A DNA stretch of 64,000 bases. Origin: an uncultured Clostridia bacterium (GTDB taxonomy: Bacteria > Bacillota > Clostridia > Oscillospirales > Acutalibacteraceae). The notes below the pieces were generated by a model, which was given only the letters and a program-made list of their open reading frames with translations, was not told where the DNA came from and ran no database searches. Positions 38,969-49,154 of the stretch are shown here, one piece after another. A program made the position numbers and the translations under genes. Position 1 is the first letter of the stretch. Every line of letters starts with the position of its first letter. The stretch spans positions 1-64,000 of the forward strand of contig CANROX010000005.1 of assembly GCA_947632335.1 (NCBI GenBank), written 5' to 3'.

Positions 38969-39561
38969 TTTAACACCTCGCCACACCATTGCTTGTACCC
39001 ATAATTGTACAATGTACAGGGAAAAAAGTCAACGATTATCCGTAGAATTTATTAAAAATTTAATAATTAAAATTTTTAAATATGTGCAAAGCAAACAATA
39101 TTTTGTCAGATGTTGTAGGATAGACCACCTTTATAAATTTTTTATGCTTAAAAAATTTATATTAAAAGAATGTAATAATTCTGTAAAAAAATTATTGTTG
39201 AGAAATATTAAACAGATATTTTTCAGTAAAAGAAAAATTAGAACATATGTTTATTCTTTTAAAGAATTATTTACAGAAAAATTACAAAAAACGGGGTGGT
39301 AGGTCAAAATCTTTAAAAAAGATTACTAAGAAATTTCAAATTGCATACAACATCAACAAAAAGGGTTACAATAAATAATAAAGATTGACTTAGGAACTTT
39401 ATTGAGGTAATATATTACTTAGTCGATTGAGAAATTATGGCTTTTTAATTTTCGAGAAGAATAAAAGGTTAAAAAGTTGTTATATTTTTTTTGTTATTAT
39501 TCTCTAATATTTTTATATAAAAAGCATATACCATAAACAGAATATATTGGAGTGTGCAAAC

Positions 39562-40854
39562 TTGAATAAATTTGTAATTAATGGTGGTAAACAACTTAAC
39601 GGTGAGGTTACTATCAGTGGAGCAAAAAATGCTGCTGTTGCCATAATCCCGGGCGTAATCCTTTGTGACGAGCCTTGCAGAATTGAAAATATTCCAAACA
39701 TCAGTGATGTTACTCTTATTGGAACTATTCTCAGGGAAATGGGAGCGGAAGTTAAAAGAGTCAATAAGTCTACCCTTGACATTGACCCAAGACACATCAG
39801 AACTCACGAGGCAACTACAGACCTTGTGAGAGGTATGAGGGCGTCATACTATCTTTTAGGAGCCTTGCTTGGCAGATTCGGAAAGGCAAAGGTTTCCCTG
39901 CCCGGCGGTTGTAATTTTGGCGTAAGGCCCATTGACCAGCATCTAAAGGGCTTTGAGGCTCTTGGCTGTACCCACGAAATCTGCGACGGTGCGGTGGATA
40001 TTAAGAGCAGAGAGGGTCATCTTGTAGGAAATAATATTTACCTTGATATTGTATCTGTAGGTACAACAATCAACCTTATGCTTGCGGCTGTTAAGGCTGA
40101 GGGTCTTACGGTTATTGAAAACTGTGCAAGAGAGCCTCATGTTGTTGATTTGGCAAACTTCCTTAACTCAATGGGTGCAAACATTCGAGGCGCAGGTACA
40201 GATGTTATTAAAATCCGAGGTGTAGATTACCTTCACGGTATCACATATTCAATTATCCCCGACCAGATTGAGGCAGGAACATATATGGCGGCAGCCGCTG
40301 CAACAAGGGGAGTAATTACAGTTAAAAATATTACCCCAAAGCACCTTGATTCAATTACAGCCAAGCTTCGTGAAATTGGCTGTAAAATAGAGGAATATGA
40401 TGAGGCGGTAAGGGTTGATGCAAGAAACAGAAACCTTACTCGCTGTAACATTAAGACAATGCCTCACCCGGGTTTTCCCACAGACTGTCAGCCGCAGTTT
40501 GTTGCAATGCTGGCAACCTGTTCCGGTACAAGTATTATTAACGAAAATGTTTGGGATAACCGTTATCAGTATATAAGCGAATTGCAGAGAATGGACGCTA
40601 AGATTTCAGTAGAGGGCAGACTTGCCATTATTGAAGGGGGCACACCTCTCAAGGCTGCTCCTGTTAAGGCTACCGACCTTAGAGCCGGCGCCGCTATGAT
40701 TGTTGCGGCTCTTACGGCAAAGGGTACAACAGTTATCAGCAATATTCAGTATATCGAGAGAGGCTATGAAGAGGTTGTTGAAAAGTTTAGCCTGCTTGGT
40801 GCTGATATTAAGAAGATTTATGACCCTGAAGGAGAACTTGCAGAGTCAGTTTGA
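39562..40854 (+). CDS. murA: UDP-N-acetylglucosamine 1-carboxyvinyltransferase (TTG start)
   Basis: FVINGGKQLNGEVTISGAKNAAVAIIP; GGAG 9 nt upstream of TTG at 39562. Confidence 0.97.
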   Translation: MNKFVINGGKQLNGEVTISGAKNAAVAIIPGVILCDEPCRIENIPNISDVTLIGTILREMGAEVKRVNKSTLDIDPRHIRTHEATTDLVRGMRASYYLLGALLGRFGKAKVSLPGGCNFGVRPIDQHLKGFEALGCTHEICDGAVDIKSREGHLVGNNIYLDIVSVGTTINLMLAAVKAEGLTVIENCAREPHVVDLANFLNSMGANIRGAGTDVIKIRGVDYLHGITYSIIPDQIEAGTYMAAAAATRGVITVKNITPKHLDSITAKLREIGCKIEEYDEAVRVDARNRNLTRCNIKTMPHPGFPTDCQPQFVAMLATCSGTSIINENVWDNRYQYISELQRMDAKISVEGRLAIIEGGTPLKAAPVKATDLRAGAAMIVAALTAKGTTVISNIQYIERGYEEVVEKFSLLGADIKKIYDPEGELAESV

Positions 40855-40869
40855 CAATTATATTTGCAT

Positions 40870-40900
40870 GGGGTACGAAAGTACCCCTTACTTTTTTATG
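40870..40900 (+). terminator. Terminator downstream of murA
   Basis: GGGGTAC-GAAA-GTACCCC then ttaCTTTTTT. Confidence 0.8.
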
Positions 40901-40914
40901 TAAGGAATGATTTT

Positions 40915-41703
40915 GTGGCAAAGTTAGTACCGCTTTTCAGCGGCAGCAAGGGCAACAGCTACTATGTAGGCTCTGCAAAAGGGGGAGTCCTCATTGATGC
41001 CGGCAGGAGCTGTAAGCAGATAATGACTGCCCTATCTGACAATGAAATTGATATAAATAAAATACAGGCTGTTTTCATTACCCACGAGCATATTGACCAC
41101 TGCCAAGGCCTTAGAGTGTTTTTAAAAAAGACAGGAATTAAAGTCTATGCAACAAAAGGTACAATGGAGGCTCTTATAAGGGACAACCGTATTGAGGGTA
41201 ATGCAGATGCAAACATTATTACCTCCTCTGTATCCCTTGGAGATATGAATGTGGAAATCTTTTCCACAAGCCATGACGCAGAAGAACCATGCTGTTACAG
41301 GGTGACAACTGCTGACAACAGGAAAGCCATGATAGCCACAGACCTTGGGATTATGACAGATGTAGTGAGAAACGGTTTTTACGGAGTTGACGCACTTGTG
41401 CTGGAGAGTAATCACGATACTGATATGCTGAAAAACGGCATTTACCCTTATCCTCTTAAACAGAGAATTTTATCCAGGTACGGACATCTCTCGAACCATG
41501 CCTGCGCCATAGAACTTCCCGAAATTATCAGAAACGGAACAATGAGGATTGTTCTGGGACATCTTAGTCAGGAGAATAACAGGCCCGATGTGGCTGTAAA
41601 TGAAAGCACAATGCTCCTTAGGGAAAGGGGATACAGAAAGGATATTGATTATACTCTGGATGTGGCCCCTGCAGAAACAAATGGAAAGGTTGTACTTTTC
41701 TGA
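40915..41703 (+). CDS. MBL-fold metallohydrolase (YycJ/WalJ-like), GTG start
   Basis: LVPLFSGSKGNSYYVG, FITHEHIDHCQG, LESNHDTDML; AAGGA RBS before GTG at 40915. Confidence 0.93.
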   Translation: MAKLVPLFSGSKGNSYYVGSAKGGVLIDAGRSCKQIMTALSDNEIDINKIQAVFITHEHIDHCQGLRVFLKKTGIKVYATKGTMEALIRDNRIEGNADANIITSSVSLGDMNVEIFSTSHDAEEPCCYRVTTADNRKAMIATDLGIMTDVVRNGFYGVDALVLESNHDTDMLKNGIYPYPLKQRILSRYGHLSNHACAIELPEIIRNGTMRIVLGHLSQENNRPDVAVNESTMLLRERGYRKDIDYTLDVAPAETNGKVVLF

Positions 41704-41720
41704 TACATAGGGGATAGAAT

Positions 41721-42203
41721 ATGCTGACGGTAAACATAATTTGTATAGGAAAATTAAAGGAAAAATATTGGGCAGACGCCCTTAAAGAGTACAGCAAAAG
41801 ACTGTCCTCTTTTTGCAGGTTCGGTATTATCGAACTTCCCGAATGTAAGACAAGCGGTGAACCTAACCAAAAGCAGATTGCCCATATTCTTGAAGAGGAG
41901 GGCAAGGCTGTCCTTAATAAAATAGGACAGACCGACTACACAATTTCAATGTGCATTGAGGGTAAAAATATTTCCTCAAAGGAATTATCCTCTCTAATTG
42001 AAAGTGCCGCACTGCAGGGAAAAAGCACCATTAATTTTGTAATCGGGGGCAGCTGGGGACTTTCAGATGAGGTAAAGAAAAATTCCTCCTACAAGCTCTC
42101 AATGGGGAAAATGACCTTTCCCCACCAAATGGCAAGGGTTATGATTGCCGAACAGATTTACAGGAGCTTTCAGATTAGTACAAACGGAAAATATCACAAG
42201 TAA
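41721..42203 (+). CDS. rlmH: 23S rRNA (pseudouridine(1915)-N(3))-methyltransferase
   Basis: VNIICIGKLKEKYW, FVIGGSWGLSDEV, MTFPHQMARVMIAEQIYR. Confidence 0.97.
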   Translation: MLTVNIICIGKLKEKYWADALKEYSKRLSSFCRFGIIELPECKTSGEPNQKQIAHILEEEGKAVLNKIGQTDYTISMCIEGKNISSKELSSLIESAALQGKSTINFVIGGSWGLSDEVKKNSSYKLSMGKMTFPHQMARVMIAEQIYRSFQISTNGKYHK

Positions 42204-42216
42204 TTGAGGTGTAATC

Positions 42217-43947
42217 ATGGCCTTTGACGGCGTAACACTACATTTTATAAAAGAAGAAATAATACAAAACGGGATAGATGCAAGGGTCAGCCAAATTCAC
42301 CAGCCCAACAGGGAAGAACTGGTTATTGCCCTGCGTACAAAAAACGGCAACAAAAAGCTATTGATATCCTCAAGGGCAAACTCTCCCAGAGTTTGTTTTA
42401 CGGAACAGGCACCGGAAAATCCCGCAACCCCGCCAATGCTCTGTATGCTCCTTAGAAAAAAACTGGGAGGAGCAAGGCTTGTAAATGTACGCCAGCCCGG
42501 TTTGGAAAGAATTTTGTTTCTTGATTTTACCGCTGTAAACGAGCTTGGAGATGTTGTAGGTCTTACCCTATGCGTGGAAATTATGGGGAAATACAGTAAT
42601 ATTATCCTTATAGATGGACAAGGTAATATAGTAGACGCCCTAAAGCGTGTTGACTTAACAATGAGCAGTCAGCGTCTTGTACTGCCCAACATAAAGTATG
42701 AGCTTCCCCCTAAGCAGGACAAGCTGTGTATTTTTGACTGGGACGGAAAAACCATTGTGGACAGGGCTATGAATACTCCCTCTGAAATGAGACTTTCAAA
42801 GGCTCTTTTATCTGTAATGCAGGGTTTTTCTCCTATAATCACCAGGGAACTGGAATATAAGATAGGTGTATACAGCAACAGGGAGCTAACAGTAATAGAC
42901 AAGGTAAAACTTATTGAAAAGGTAGACAGGCTGAAAGAAAGTATTGAAACAGGCAAAAACCAGCCTACAATGATGATTAATCCTGAGGGCAAACCCTTTG
43001 ATATTGCATTTATGGATATTATGCAGTATGGGGAAATGGCCAGCAAGAAAAGATTTTTAAGTTTTTCACAAATGCTTGACTCTTTCTACTATGAGAGGGA
43101 TAAGGCGGAGAGAATGAAGGTGAAATTTCAGGACATTCTCAAACTGTGTTCCAATATTATTGACAAGCTGAACAGAAAAATTGCCGTTCAGGAAAAGGAA
43201 CTGGGGGAGAGCCTTGACAGGGATAGGCTGAGAAAAACAGGAGACCTTTTGCAGGCGAATATTTATAGAATGACAAAAGGTCAGAGCTTTATTGAGGTTG
43301 AGGACTATTACAACAACAATGAGAAAGTTAAAATAAGGCTTAATCCTACCCTGAATCCCAGCCAGAATGTGCAGAAATACTACAGGGACTACCGCAAGGC
43401 AAAGACAAGAGAGGAAATTCTCACGGTACAATTAGAAAAGGCAAGGGAAGAGATTGTTTACATTACTGCTGTTCAGGAGAGTTTGTTCAGATGCGAAAAT
43501 GAAAGAGAAATAGGGGAAATCAGACAGGAACTTATTGAACAGGGTTATATTAAAAACAGAAACCAAAAGGGCAATAAAATTCCCAAACCCCTTTCGCCCA
43601 AAGAGTATAAATCCTCGGAAGGTTTTACAATTTATGTTGGAAGAAATAACCGTCAAAATGACAAGCTGACTCTTAAAACTGCAAAAAACTATGATATGTG
43701 GCTCCATACAAAGGATATACCCGGCAGTCATGTAATAATTGTAAGCGACAACAGGGAAATTAGTGAAAGGACAATTATGGAGGCGGCGTCCCTTGCAGCA
43801 TACAACAGCAAGGCAAGGGACAGTGCCCAGGTGCCTGTGGACTATACAATAGTTAAAAATGTCAGCAAGCCAAGAGGTGCAAAGCCGGGAATGGTTACCT
43901 ATGTTAAAAATAAAACAGTTTATGTAACACCTAAGGAAAATATATAA
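42217..43947 (+). CDS. rqcH: NFACT/Rqc2 family protein
   Basis: MAFDGVTLHFIKEEI, MGKYSNIILID, DMWLHTKDIPGSHVII. Confidence 0.94.
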   Translation: MAFDGVTLHFIKEEIIQNGIDARVSQIHQPNREELVIALRTKNGNKKLLISSRANSPRVCFTEQAPENPATPPMLCMLLRKKLGGARLVNVRQPGLERILFLDFTAVNELGDVVGLTLCVEIMGKYSNIILIDGQGNIVDALKRVDLTMSSQRLVLPNIKYELPPKQDKLCIFDWDGKTIVDRAMNTPSEMRLSKALLSVMQGFSPIITRELEYKIGVYSNRELTVIDKVKLIEKVDRLKESIETGKNQPTMMINPEGKPFDIAFMDIMQYGEMASKKRFLSFSQMLDSFYYERDKAERMKVKFQDILKLCSNIIDKLNRKIAVQEKELGESLDRDRLRKTGDLLQANIYRMTKGQSFIEVEDYYNNNEKVKIRLNPTLNPSQNVQKYYRDYRKAKTREEILTVQLEKAREEIVYITAVQESLFRCENEREIGEIRQELIEQGYIKNRNQKGNKIPKPLSPKEYKSSEGFTIYVGRNNRQNDKLTLKTAKNYDMWLHTKDIPGSHVIIVSDNREISERTIMEAASLAAYNSKARDSAQVPVDYTIVKNVSKPRGAKPGMVTYVKNKTVYVTPKENI

Positions 43948-44156
43948 TTTTCTTCGTCAAAATAGATTAAATTTAACTTAGATTTTATGTAAAATATAAA
44001 AGTTATTTAATATTTACAGTAATTTCCTTTATGGAATATTATTGATAATAGTATAAGATAAAATTATAATGTGATATTTTGGGAATTATATTACAGAAAG
44101 TTATTTAAACATAGGGATAAAAAATGAAATTATTTCCATACAGGAGGTAATAAGAA

Positions 44157-45815
44157 GTGATTTATGAAAATATACTGAGCGTTATTATGGCTCTCGGCGG
44201 TTTAGGACTTTTCCTTATCGGTATGAAATATATGGGTGAGGGTCTGGAACTTGCCGCAGGCGATAAGCTCCGTAATCTTCTGGAAAAGATTACAAGCAAC
44301 AAGTTTATTGCTATGCTTGTAGGTGTTCTGGTAACAGGTGTTATCCAAAGCTCATCGGCAACAGACGCCATGGTAGTAGGCTTTGCAAATGCAGGTCTTA
44401 TGGAGTTTGGACAGGCCATTGGCGTTCTGTTTGGCGCAAAAATCGGTACAACTGTAACTTCCCTTTTGCTTGCCATAGATATAAAGGCATTTGTGCCTAT
44501 ATTTATCTTTATAGGGGCTGCCATTATAACATTTGTCAAGAAGAACAACTACCGTTATTACGGTCAGATTGCCGCCGGTTTCGGTATGCTGTTCCTTGGT
44601 CTTTCCCTTATGAGTCAGAATTTAAAATGGATGGGCGAAAGTGAAGCATTCCTAAGCATTGTGGACAAGCTGGGATTCCCGCTTTTGGGACTTTTAGTTG
44701 GTATAGTGTTTACAGGTATTATCCAGAGTTCATCGGCCTCTGTAGGTATTCTTATGGCCCTTGCATCAGCAGGTGTTATTACAAATCTCAGCCAGGCCGT
44801 TTATGTGGTATTTGGTTTTAATGTGGGCGCTTGTTCTGCCGCTATTCTTTCTTCCCTGGGTGCCAACCGTACGGCAAAGCAGATTTCCCTTGCAAACCTG
44901 CTTATAAGCTGTTTCGGTGCGGTAATAATGACCGTAGTGGCGTGGTTCTTGCCTTTCACTTCTGCAATAGAGTATTTTCTCCCGGCGGAAAAAGTGGGTG
45001 TGGCGGCACAGATTTCAGCCGCGCATATTATATTTAATATTGCAATTACAGTTTTTCTTCTACCGTGTTCAAATCTTATTATCAGGATTACAAAACTTCT
45101 TCTTCCCGACCTTGAGGAGGATAAGGAGAAAATGGGTACTGTATTCCTTGATAACCGTATCCTTACAACCCCTCCTATGGCTGTCCAGTCTGTTGAAAAA
45201 GAATGTGAAAGACTTAGCGTGCTGGCAAGAAAGAGCTATGACTATGCTGTAAAGGCTTTCTTTGACAGGGACCCTCATTATGTTGAAAAGGTAGAAAAGA
45301 ACGAGAAAGTTGTGGACTTCCTTACTCACGAAATTACCAGATACATTGTTAAGATTAACGGCCTTGATATTCTTGACAAGGATAGAAAAATTATGGGTGC
45401 GATGTACTCCGCTATTCAGGATTTGGAGAGAATAGGCGACCATGCAGAAAATATTATTGACAATGTGAAGGTTATGCTTGAGGAAAAAATAACATTCTCC
45501 GAGGACGCTTTAAAGGAGCTCAGGCACCTGGATTCCCTGGTAATTTCTCTGCTTGATGATGGTTTCAGTATGTTTAACAGCAAGACGGCAAATCCTGTTC
45601 TTGCGGAAAAGATTATTGAAACCGAGGACGAGCTGGACGACTGCGCTGAAATGTATAAGCACAGTCATATTAAGAGGATGAACGACGGTCTTTGTACGGC
45701 GGAAAACGGGGCAATATTTATGGATATGCTTTCAACTCTTGAAAGGGTTGGCGACCACGCAAATAATGTGGCTTTCTCACTTCCAGTCAACCGTGCAAGT
45801 ACAGTGCAGGCGTAA
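44157..45815 (+). CDS. Na/Pi cotransporter family protein with PhoU-like C-terminus (GTG start)
   Basis: Two GxxQSSSA repeats (TGVIQSSSATDA, TGIIQSSSASVG); PhoU-like RIGDHAENI; AGGAGG RBS. Confidence 0.94.
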   Translation: MIYENILSVIMALGGLGLFLIGMKYMGEGLELAAGDKLRNLLEKITSNKFIAMLVGVLVTGVIQSSSATDAMVVGFANAGLMEFGQAIGVLFGAKIGTTVTSLLLAIDIKAFVPIFIFIGAAIITFVKKNNYRYYGQIAAGFGMLFLGLSLMSQNLKWMGESEAFLSIVDKLGFPLLGLLVGIVFTGIIQSSSASVGILMALASAGVITNLSQAVYVVFGFNVGACSAAILSSLGANRTAKQISLANLLISCFGAVIMTVVAWFLPFTSAIEYFLPAEKVGVAAQISAAHIIFNIAITVFLLPCSNLIIRITKLLLPDLEEDKEKMGTVFLDNRILTTPPMAVQSVEKECERLSVLARKSYDYAVKAFFDRDPHYVEKVEKNEKVVDFLTHEITRYIVKINGLDILDKDRKIMGAMYSAIQDLERIGDHAENIIDNVKVMLEEKITFSEDALKELRHLDSLVISLLDDGFSMFNSKTANPVLAEKIIETEDELDDCAEMYKHSHIKRMNDGLCTAENGAIFMDMLSTLERVGDHANNVAFSLPVNRASTVQA

Positions 45816-45832
45816 ATTTAATAGCATAAGAT

Positions 45833-45856
45833 AGGGGCATACCTTTTGGTATGCCC
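45833..45856. terminator. Bidirectional terminator between convergent genes
   Basis: GGGCATACC-tttt-GGTATGCCC. Confidence 0.75.
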
Positions 45857-45860
45857 TAAA

Positions 45861-48215
45861 TTATTTTAATTCACATATTGTAACCCCTGCGTCCCCTTCG
45901 CCGTAGGAACCCAGCCGAAAGGATTTTACATTTTTATGAGTTTTAAGATATTTTTGAATTTCCGTTCGGAGCACCCCGGTACCCTTGCCGTGAATAATTG
46001 TGAGTACATTTAAATTCATAAGGAGGGCGGAGTCAATAGCGGAGTCAACTGCCATAATTGCGTCAATGGCAGTTTCCCCTCTCACATCAATTTCCGTTGA
46101 TGCCGGCCTTTCCATTTTGCCGGGTACAGTTCTTCGCCTTTGATTATTCAGAGTTGTCTTTGGCTTTTCCTTGTTAAGACGAAGATTTGACAGTTTGACC
46201 CGTGTTTTAATTATACCTGCCTGTACCTGTGCTGTTCCCTCTTTTTCGTTAATACTTAGAATTTCTCCATTTTTATCAATGTCAAAGATAAGTACGCTGT
46301 CGCCCACTCTAAAGGGTCTTGGAGGAACATACTTTTCCGTACTTTTCTCTCTTACAGGGTCCGCAAGGTTTTCCATTTTCTGAATACTCTTTCTCAGCTT
46401 TGCCTTGTCCTCAGCCTCCATTTTCTGCTGTTTTTCAAGGTTTTCAAGCCTGTCGAGAATACTCTGTGCCTGGGCTTTTGTTTTCCTGCTGATTTGTTCA
46501 GCTTCTTCCCGCGCCTTTAGGATTTCCCTTTCGGCCTGTGCCTTTGCCTCTTCAATAATGGAGTTTGCTTTTTCCCTCTGTCTGCCTGCATATGCCTTGG
46601 TGTCGTTTGCCTCTTTAAGGCGTCTTTCAAGAACCTGTCTTTGTTCTTCAAGCTGTTCTATTGTATCTTCAAAGCGTCTGCTTTCCGTACTGATGAGGCT
46701 TTGTGCGTCAGAAATAATATCATCACTAAGTCCCAGTCTTTTGCTGATTGCAAAGGCGTTGCTTTTGCCGGGGATACCAATGAGAAGTTTATATGTCGGA
46801 CGGAGAGTTTGCACATCAAATTCACAGGAGCCGTTTTCCACACCGTCGGTGGTAAGGGCAAATTCCTTTAATTCAGCATAGTGGGTTGTGCACTGGATTT
46901 TTGCCCCCTTTGATTTCAGCTTTTGAAGAATTGCCACAGCCAGCGCCGCACCCTCAACAGGGTCGGTTCCTGCACCCAGCTCGTCAATAAGTACAAGGGA
47001 AAATCTTGAGGCCTGTTTTACAATTTCGATTATGTTCGTCATATGGGCGGAGAAAGTTGAAAGGCTCTGCTCAATACTCTGTTCGTCCCCAATGTCAACA
47101 AGGATTTTTTTGAATACGGAAACCTGGCTTTGGTCTAAGCAGGGTATCATCATACCGGACATAGCCATAAGCGTGAGAAGTCCTGTAGTTTTTAGAGAAA
47201 CTGTTTTACCGCCGGTATTGGGACCGGTAATAACAAGGGTTGAGAAATCCCTGCCCAGGGTTATATCAACAGGTACAACCTTGTCCTTATCTATAAGGGG
47301 ATGTCTTGCCTTTCTAAGATTAATAATGCCGTCATCGTTAATAATGGGTGTGGTTGCTTTCATTTTGTAGGCAAGGTTGCCCTTTGCAAAAATTATATTC
47401 AGGTCAATAAGATTTTGGTAACAGCCCATTATTACATCTGCACAGTCCCCTGCCATTGAGGAAAGTTCCAAAAGTATTCTGTCAATTTCATCTCTTTCCT
47501 TATTTCGGAGTATTCTTATATCGTTGTTTGCCTGGACAACCCCCATAGGTTCAATAAAAACGGTCTGTCCGCTGGAGGAGGTATCGTGAACAAGGCCGGG
47601 TATGTTTCCTCTGCATTCTGATTTAACAGGAACAACAAATCTGCCGTCACGCTGTGTAACAACCTTATCCTGAAGATATTTTGAAAATGTGGAGCTTTTT
47701 ACAATCTTGTCAAGAACCTCTCTTGCCTTTGAAGAGGCTGTGCGGATTTTTCTTCTGATGTCAGATAATGCAGGGCTTGCCTTGTCGGATATTTCGTCCT
47801 CTGCAATAATTGCAGAGGTGATTTTTTCCTCCAAATATTTATTTGGCACAAGAGTGTTAAAGTATCTGTCAAGTGAGGATTTTCTGTCGTCACTATTGTT
47901 TCTCCACTGTTTTAGGGAGCGTATAACACGCAATACCTCTGCTGTACGCAAAAGCTCCAAAGGTGTAAGTCCTGCCCCTGCCTGTGCCCGCCTAAGGGAG
48001 GAGTTAATATTTTTTATAGAGCCAAAGCTGGGTGTACCAAATTTTCCGATAAGGCAAAAGGCGTCGTCTGTTTCTCTCATAAGCCTTTCTGCCTGGTCTT
48101 TTGCAAATACCGGTCTTATTTCCCTTGCCTGCTCTTTTGCGTCCTGAAAGGTACACAGGGAGCTTAAAAGCTCCAGTATTTTATCATATTCCAATGCTTT
48201 AAAATGTTTGTTCAT
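45861..48215 (-). CDS. mutS2: Endonuclease MutS2
   Basis: ITGPNTGGKTVSLKT, LIDELGAGTDPVEGAAL, Smr domain EIDVRGETAIDAI...IIHGKGTGVLR. Confidence 0.98.
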   Translation of the reverse strand: MNKHFKALEYDKILELLSSLCTFQDAKEQAREIRPVFAKDQAERLMRETDDAFCLIGKFGTPSFGSIKNINSSLRRAQAGAGLTPLELLRTAEVLRVIRSLKQWRNNSDDRKSSLDRYFNTLVPNKYLEEKITSAIIAEDEISDKASPALSDIRRKIRTASSKAREVLDKIVKSSTFSKYLQDKVVTQRDGRFVVPVKSECRGNIPGLVHDTSSSGQTVFIEPMGVVQANNDIRILRNKERDEIDRILLELSSMAGDCADVIMGCYQNLIDLNIIFAKGNLAYKMKATTPIINDDGIINLRKARHPLIDKDKVVPVDITLGRDFSTLVITGPNTGGKTVSLKTTGLLTLMAMSGMMIPCLDQSQVSVFKKILVDIGDEQSIEQSLSTFSAHMTNIIEIVKQASRFSLVLIDELGAGTDPVEGAALAVAILQKLKSKGAKIQCTTHYAELKEFALTTDGVENGSCEFDVQTLRPTYKLLIGIPGKSNAFAISKRLGLSDDIISDAQSLISTESRRFEDTIEQLEEQRQVLERRLKEANDTKAYAGRQREKANSIIEEAKAQAEREILKAREEAEQISRKTKAQAQSILDRLENLEKQQKMEAEDKAKLRKSIQKMENLADPVREKSTEKYVPPRPFRVGDSVLIFDIDKNGEILSINEKEGTAQVQAGIIKTRVKLSNLRLNKEKPKTTLNNQRRRTVPGKMERPASTEIDVRGETAIDAIMAVDSAIDSALLMNLNVLTIIHGKGTGVLRTEIQKYLKTHKNVKSFRLGSYGEGDAGVTICELK

Positions 48216-48216
48216 A

Positions 48217-48975
48217 TTACTGTCCTATTATAGCCTTGTAGAAATCCAAGGTTTTGTAATTTTTATCTGTCTGTGCCGAAACATATTTTTCCGTCGCTCT
48301 GTTTAGGGTATCAAGTCCCTCATCGTTAAGGGAAAAATTAAACAGCCTTTTGTCATCGGCATAAATAATATGCCTTAGGGCGGTTGTGACTCCCAGGGTC
48401 ATTTTTACTGAAAAGGGCAGACTTTCCTGACTTGTGCAGTTTATACAATGGAGAGTGCCGTTTTGGGGTATAAAGTAAAAGCCCTCCCGGTTATATTCGC
48501 CGCACTCAATGCACATTGTAAGGTCAGGCATATATCCGCATATGGAAAGCAGGCGCATTTCAAAGCAGGGTTTTACAAGCCTTGGAGTGCGTTTTCCTGT
48601 GGAAAGGAGGTATAGGGAATTAAGTAAGAGGGATAGTGCGTCCTGATTTTTTTCCCCCTCCATAAGAAGATTTAGAATAAGCTCGGAAAAATATTGGGCA
48701 AGGCACATAGCCTCAACATTTTTCCGAAGTCCGTAGAACATTTCCAGGGACTTTGCCTCGGTTATGGTATATGTATCCCGACTTCTGCTGTCTATAAGGC
48801 AAAGTCGGGAATAAGTGAAAAGCTGTGTGCCTGCACAGTTCTGACTTTTAATATTCTTTGCTCCTTTGGCAAAGCCCTTAACAAGTCCTTTTTCCTGTGT
48901 GAGGGCAGTAATCAGCTTGTCACGCTCACCTATATTCTGTTCTTTCAGTATTATCCCCTGCGTCAGAGTTTTCAT
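48217..48975 (-). CDS. recO: DNA repair protein RecO
   Basis: GIILKEQNIGERDKLITALTQEKG; Cys motif CIECGEY...HCINC. Confidence 0.93.
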   Translation of the reverse strand: MKTLTQGIILKEQNIGERDKLITALTQEKGLVKGFAKGAKNIKSQNCAGTQLFTYSRLCLIDSRSRDTYTITEAKSLEMFYGLRKNVEAMCLAQYFSELILNLLMEGEKNQDALSLLLNSLYLLSTGKRTPRLVKPCFEMRLLSICGYMPDLTMCIECGEYNREGFYFIPQNGTLHCINCTSQESLPFSVKMTLGVTTALRHIIYADDKRLFNFSLNDEGLDTLNRATEKYVSAQTDKNYKTLDFYKAIIGQ

Positions 48976-49090
48976 CTATTTCTTCAAGCTCCTTGCCTGC
49001 GTCCTTAGCCTTCTGAACAGAAAGATAAGTCAGGTAGTCATTTACTCTGCCTGATTGTAAAAAATAATTCCAGGCGTCTGTTTCATTCAT
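48926..49090 (-). CDS. yqzL: YqzL-like small protein upstream of recO
   Basis: MNETDAWNYFLQSGRVNDYLTYLSVQ; internal start within the longer ORF; ATTAAGGGTGATATTT-ATG. Confidence 0.7.
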   Translation of the reverse strand: MNETDAWNYFLQSGRVNDYLTYLSVQKAKDAGKELEEIDENSDAGDNTERTEYR

Positions 49091-49154
49091 AAATATCACC
49101 CTTAATAGTATTTTACGGTGATACTTTATTATAGTTAGTAAATTGTGGCTGTGT

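Noticed and set aside
39012-39302. 96-aa Lys/Ile/Phe-rich ORF
   Set aside because: Low-complexity translation of an AT-rich intergenic region with no convincing RBS.
46405-46881. 158-aa plus-strand ORF
   Set aside because: Antisense to the mutS2 coiled-coil region; the Ser/Cys/Ala/Leu-rich hydrophobic appearance is an artefact of reversed Glu/Lys/Ala codons.
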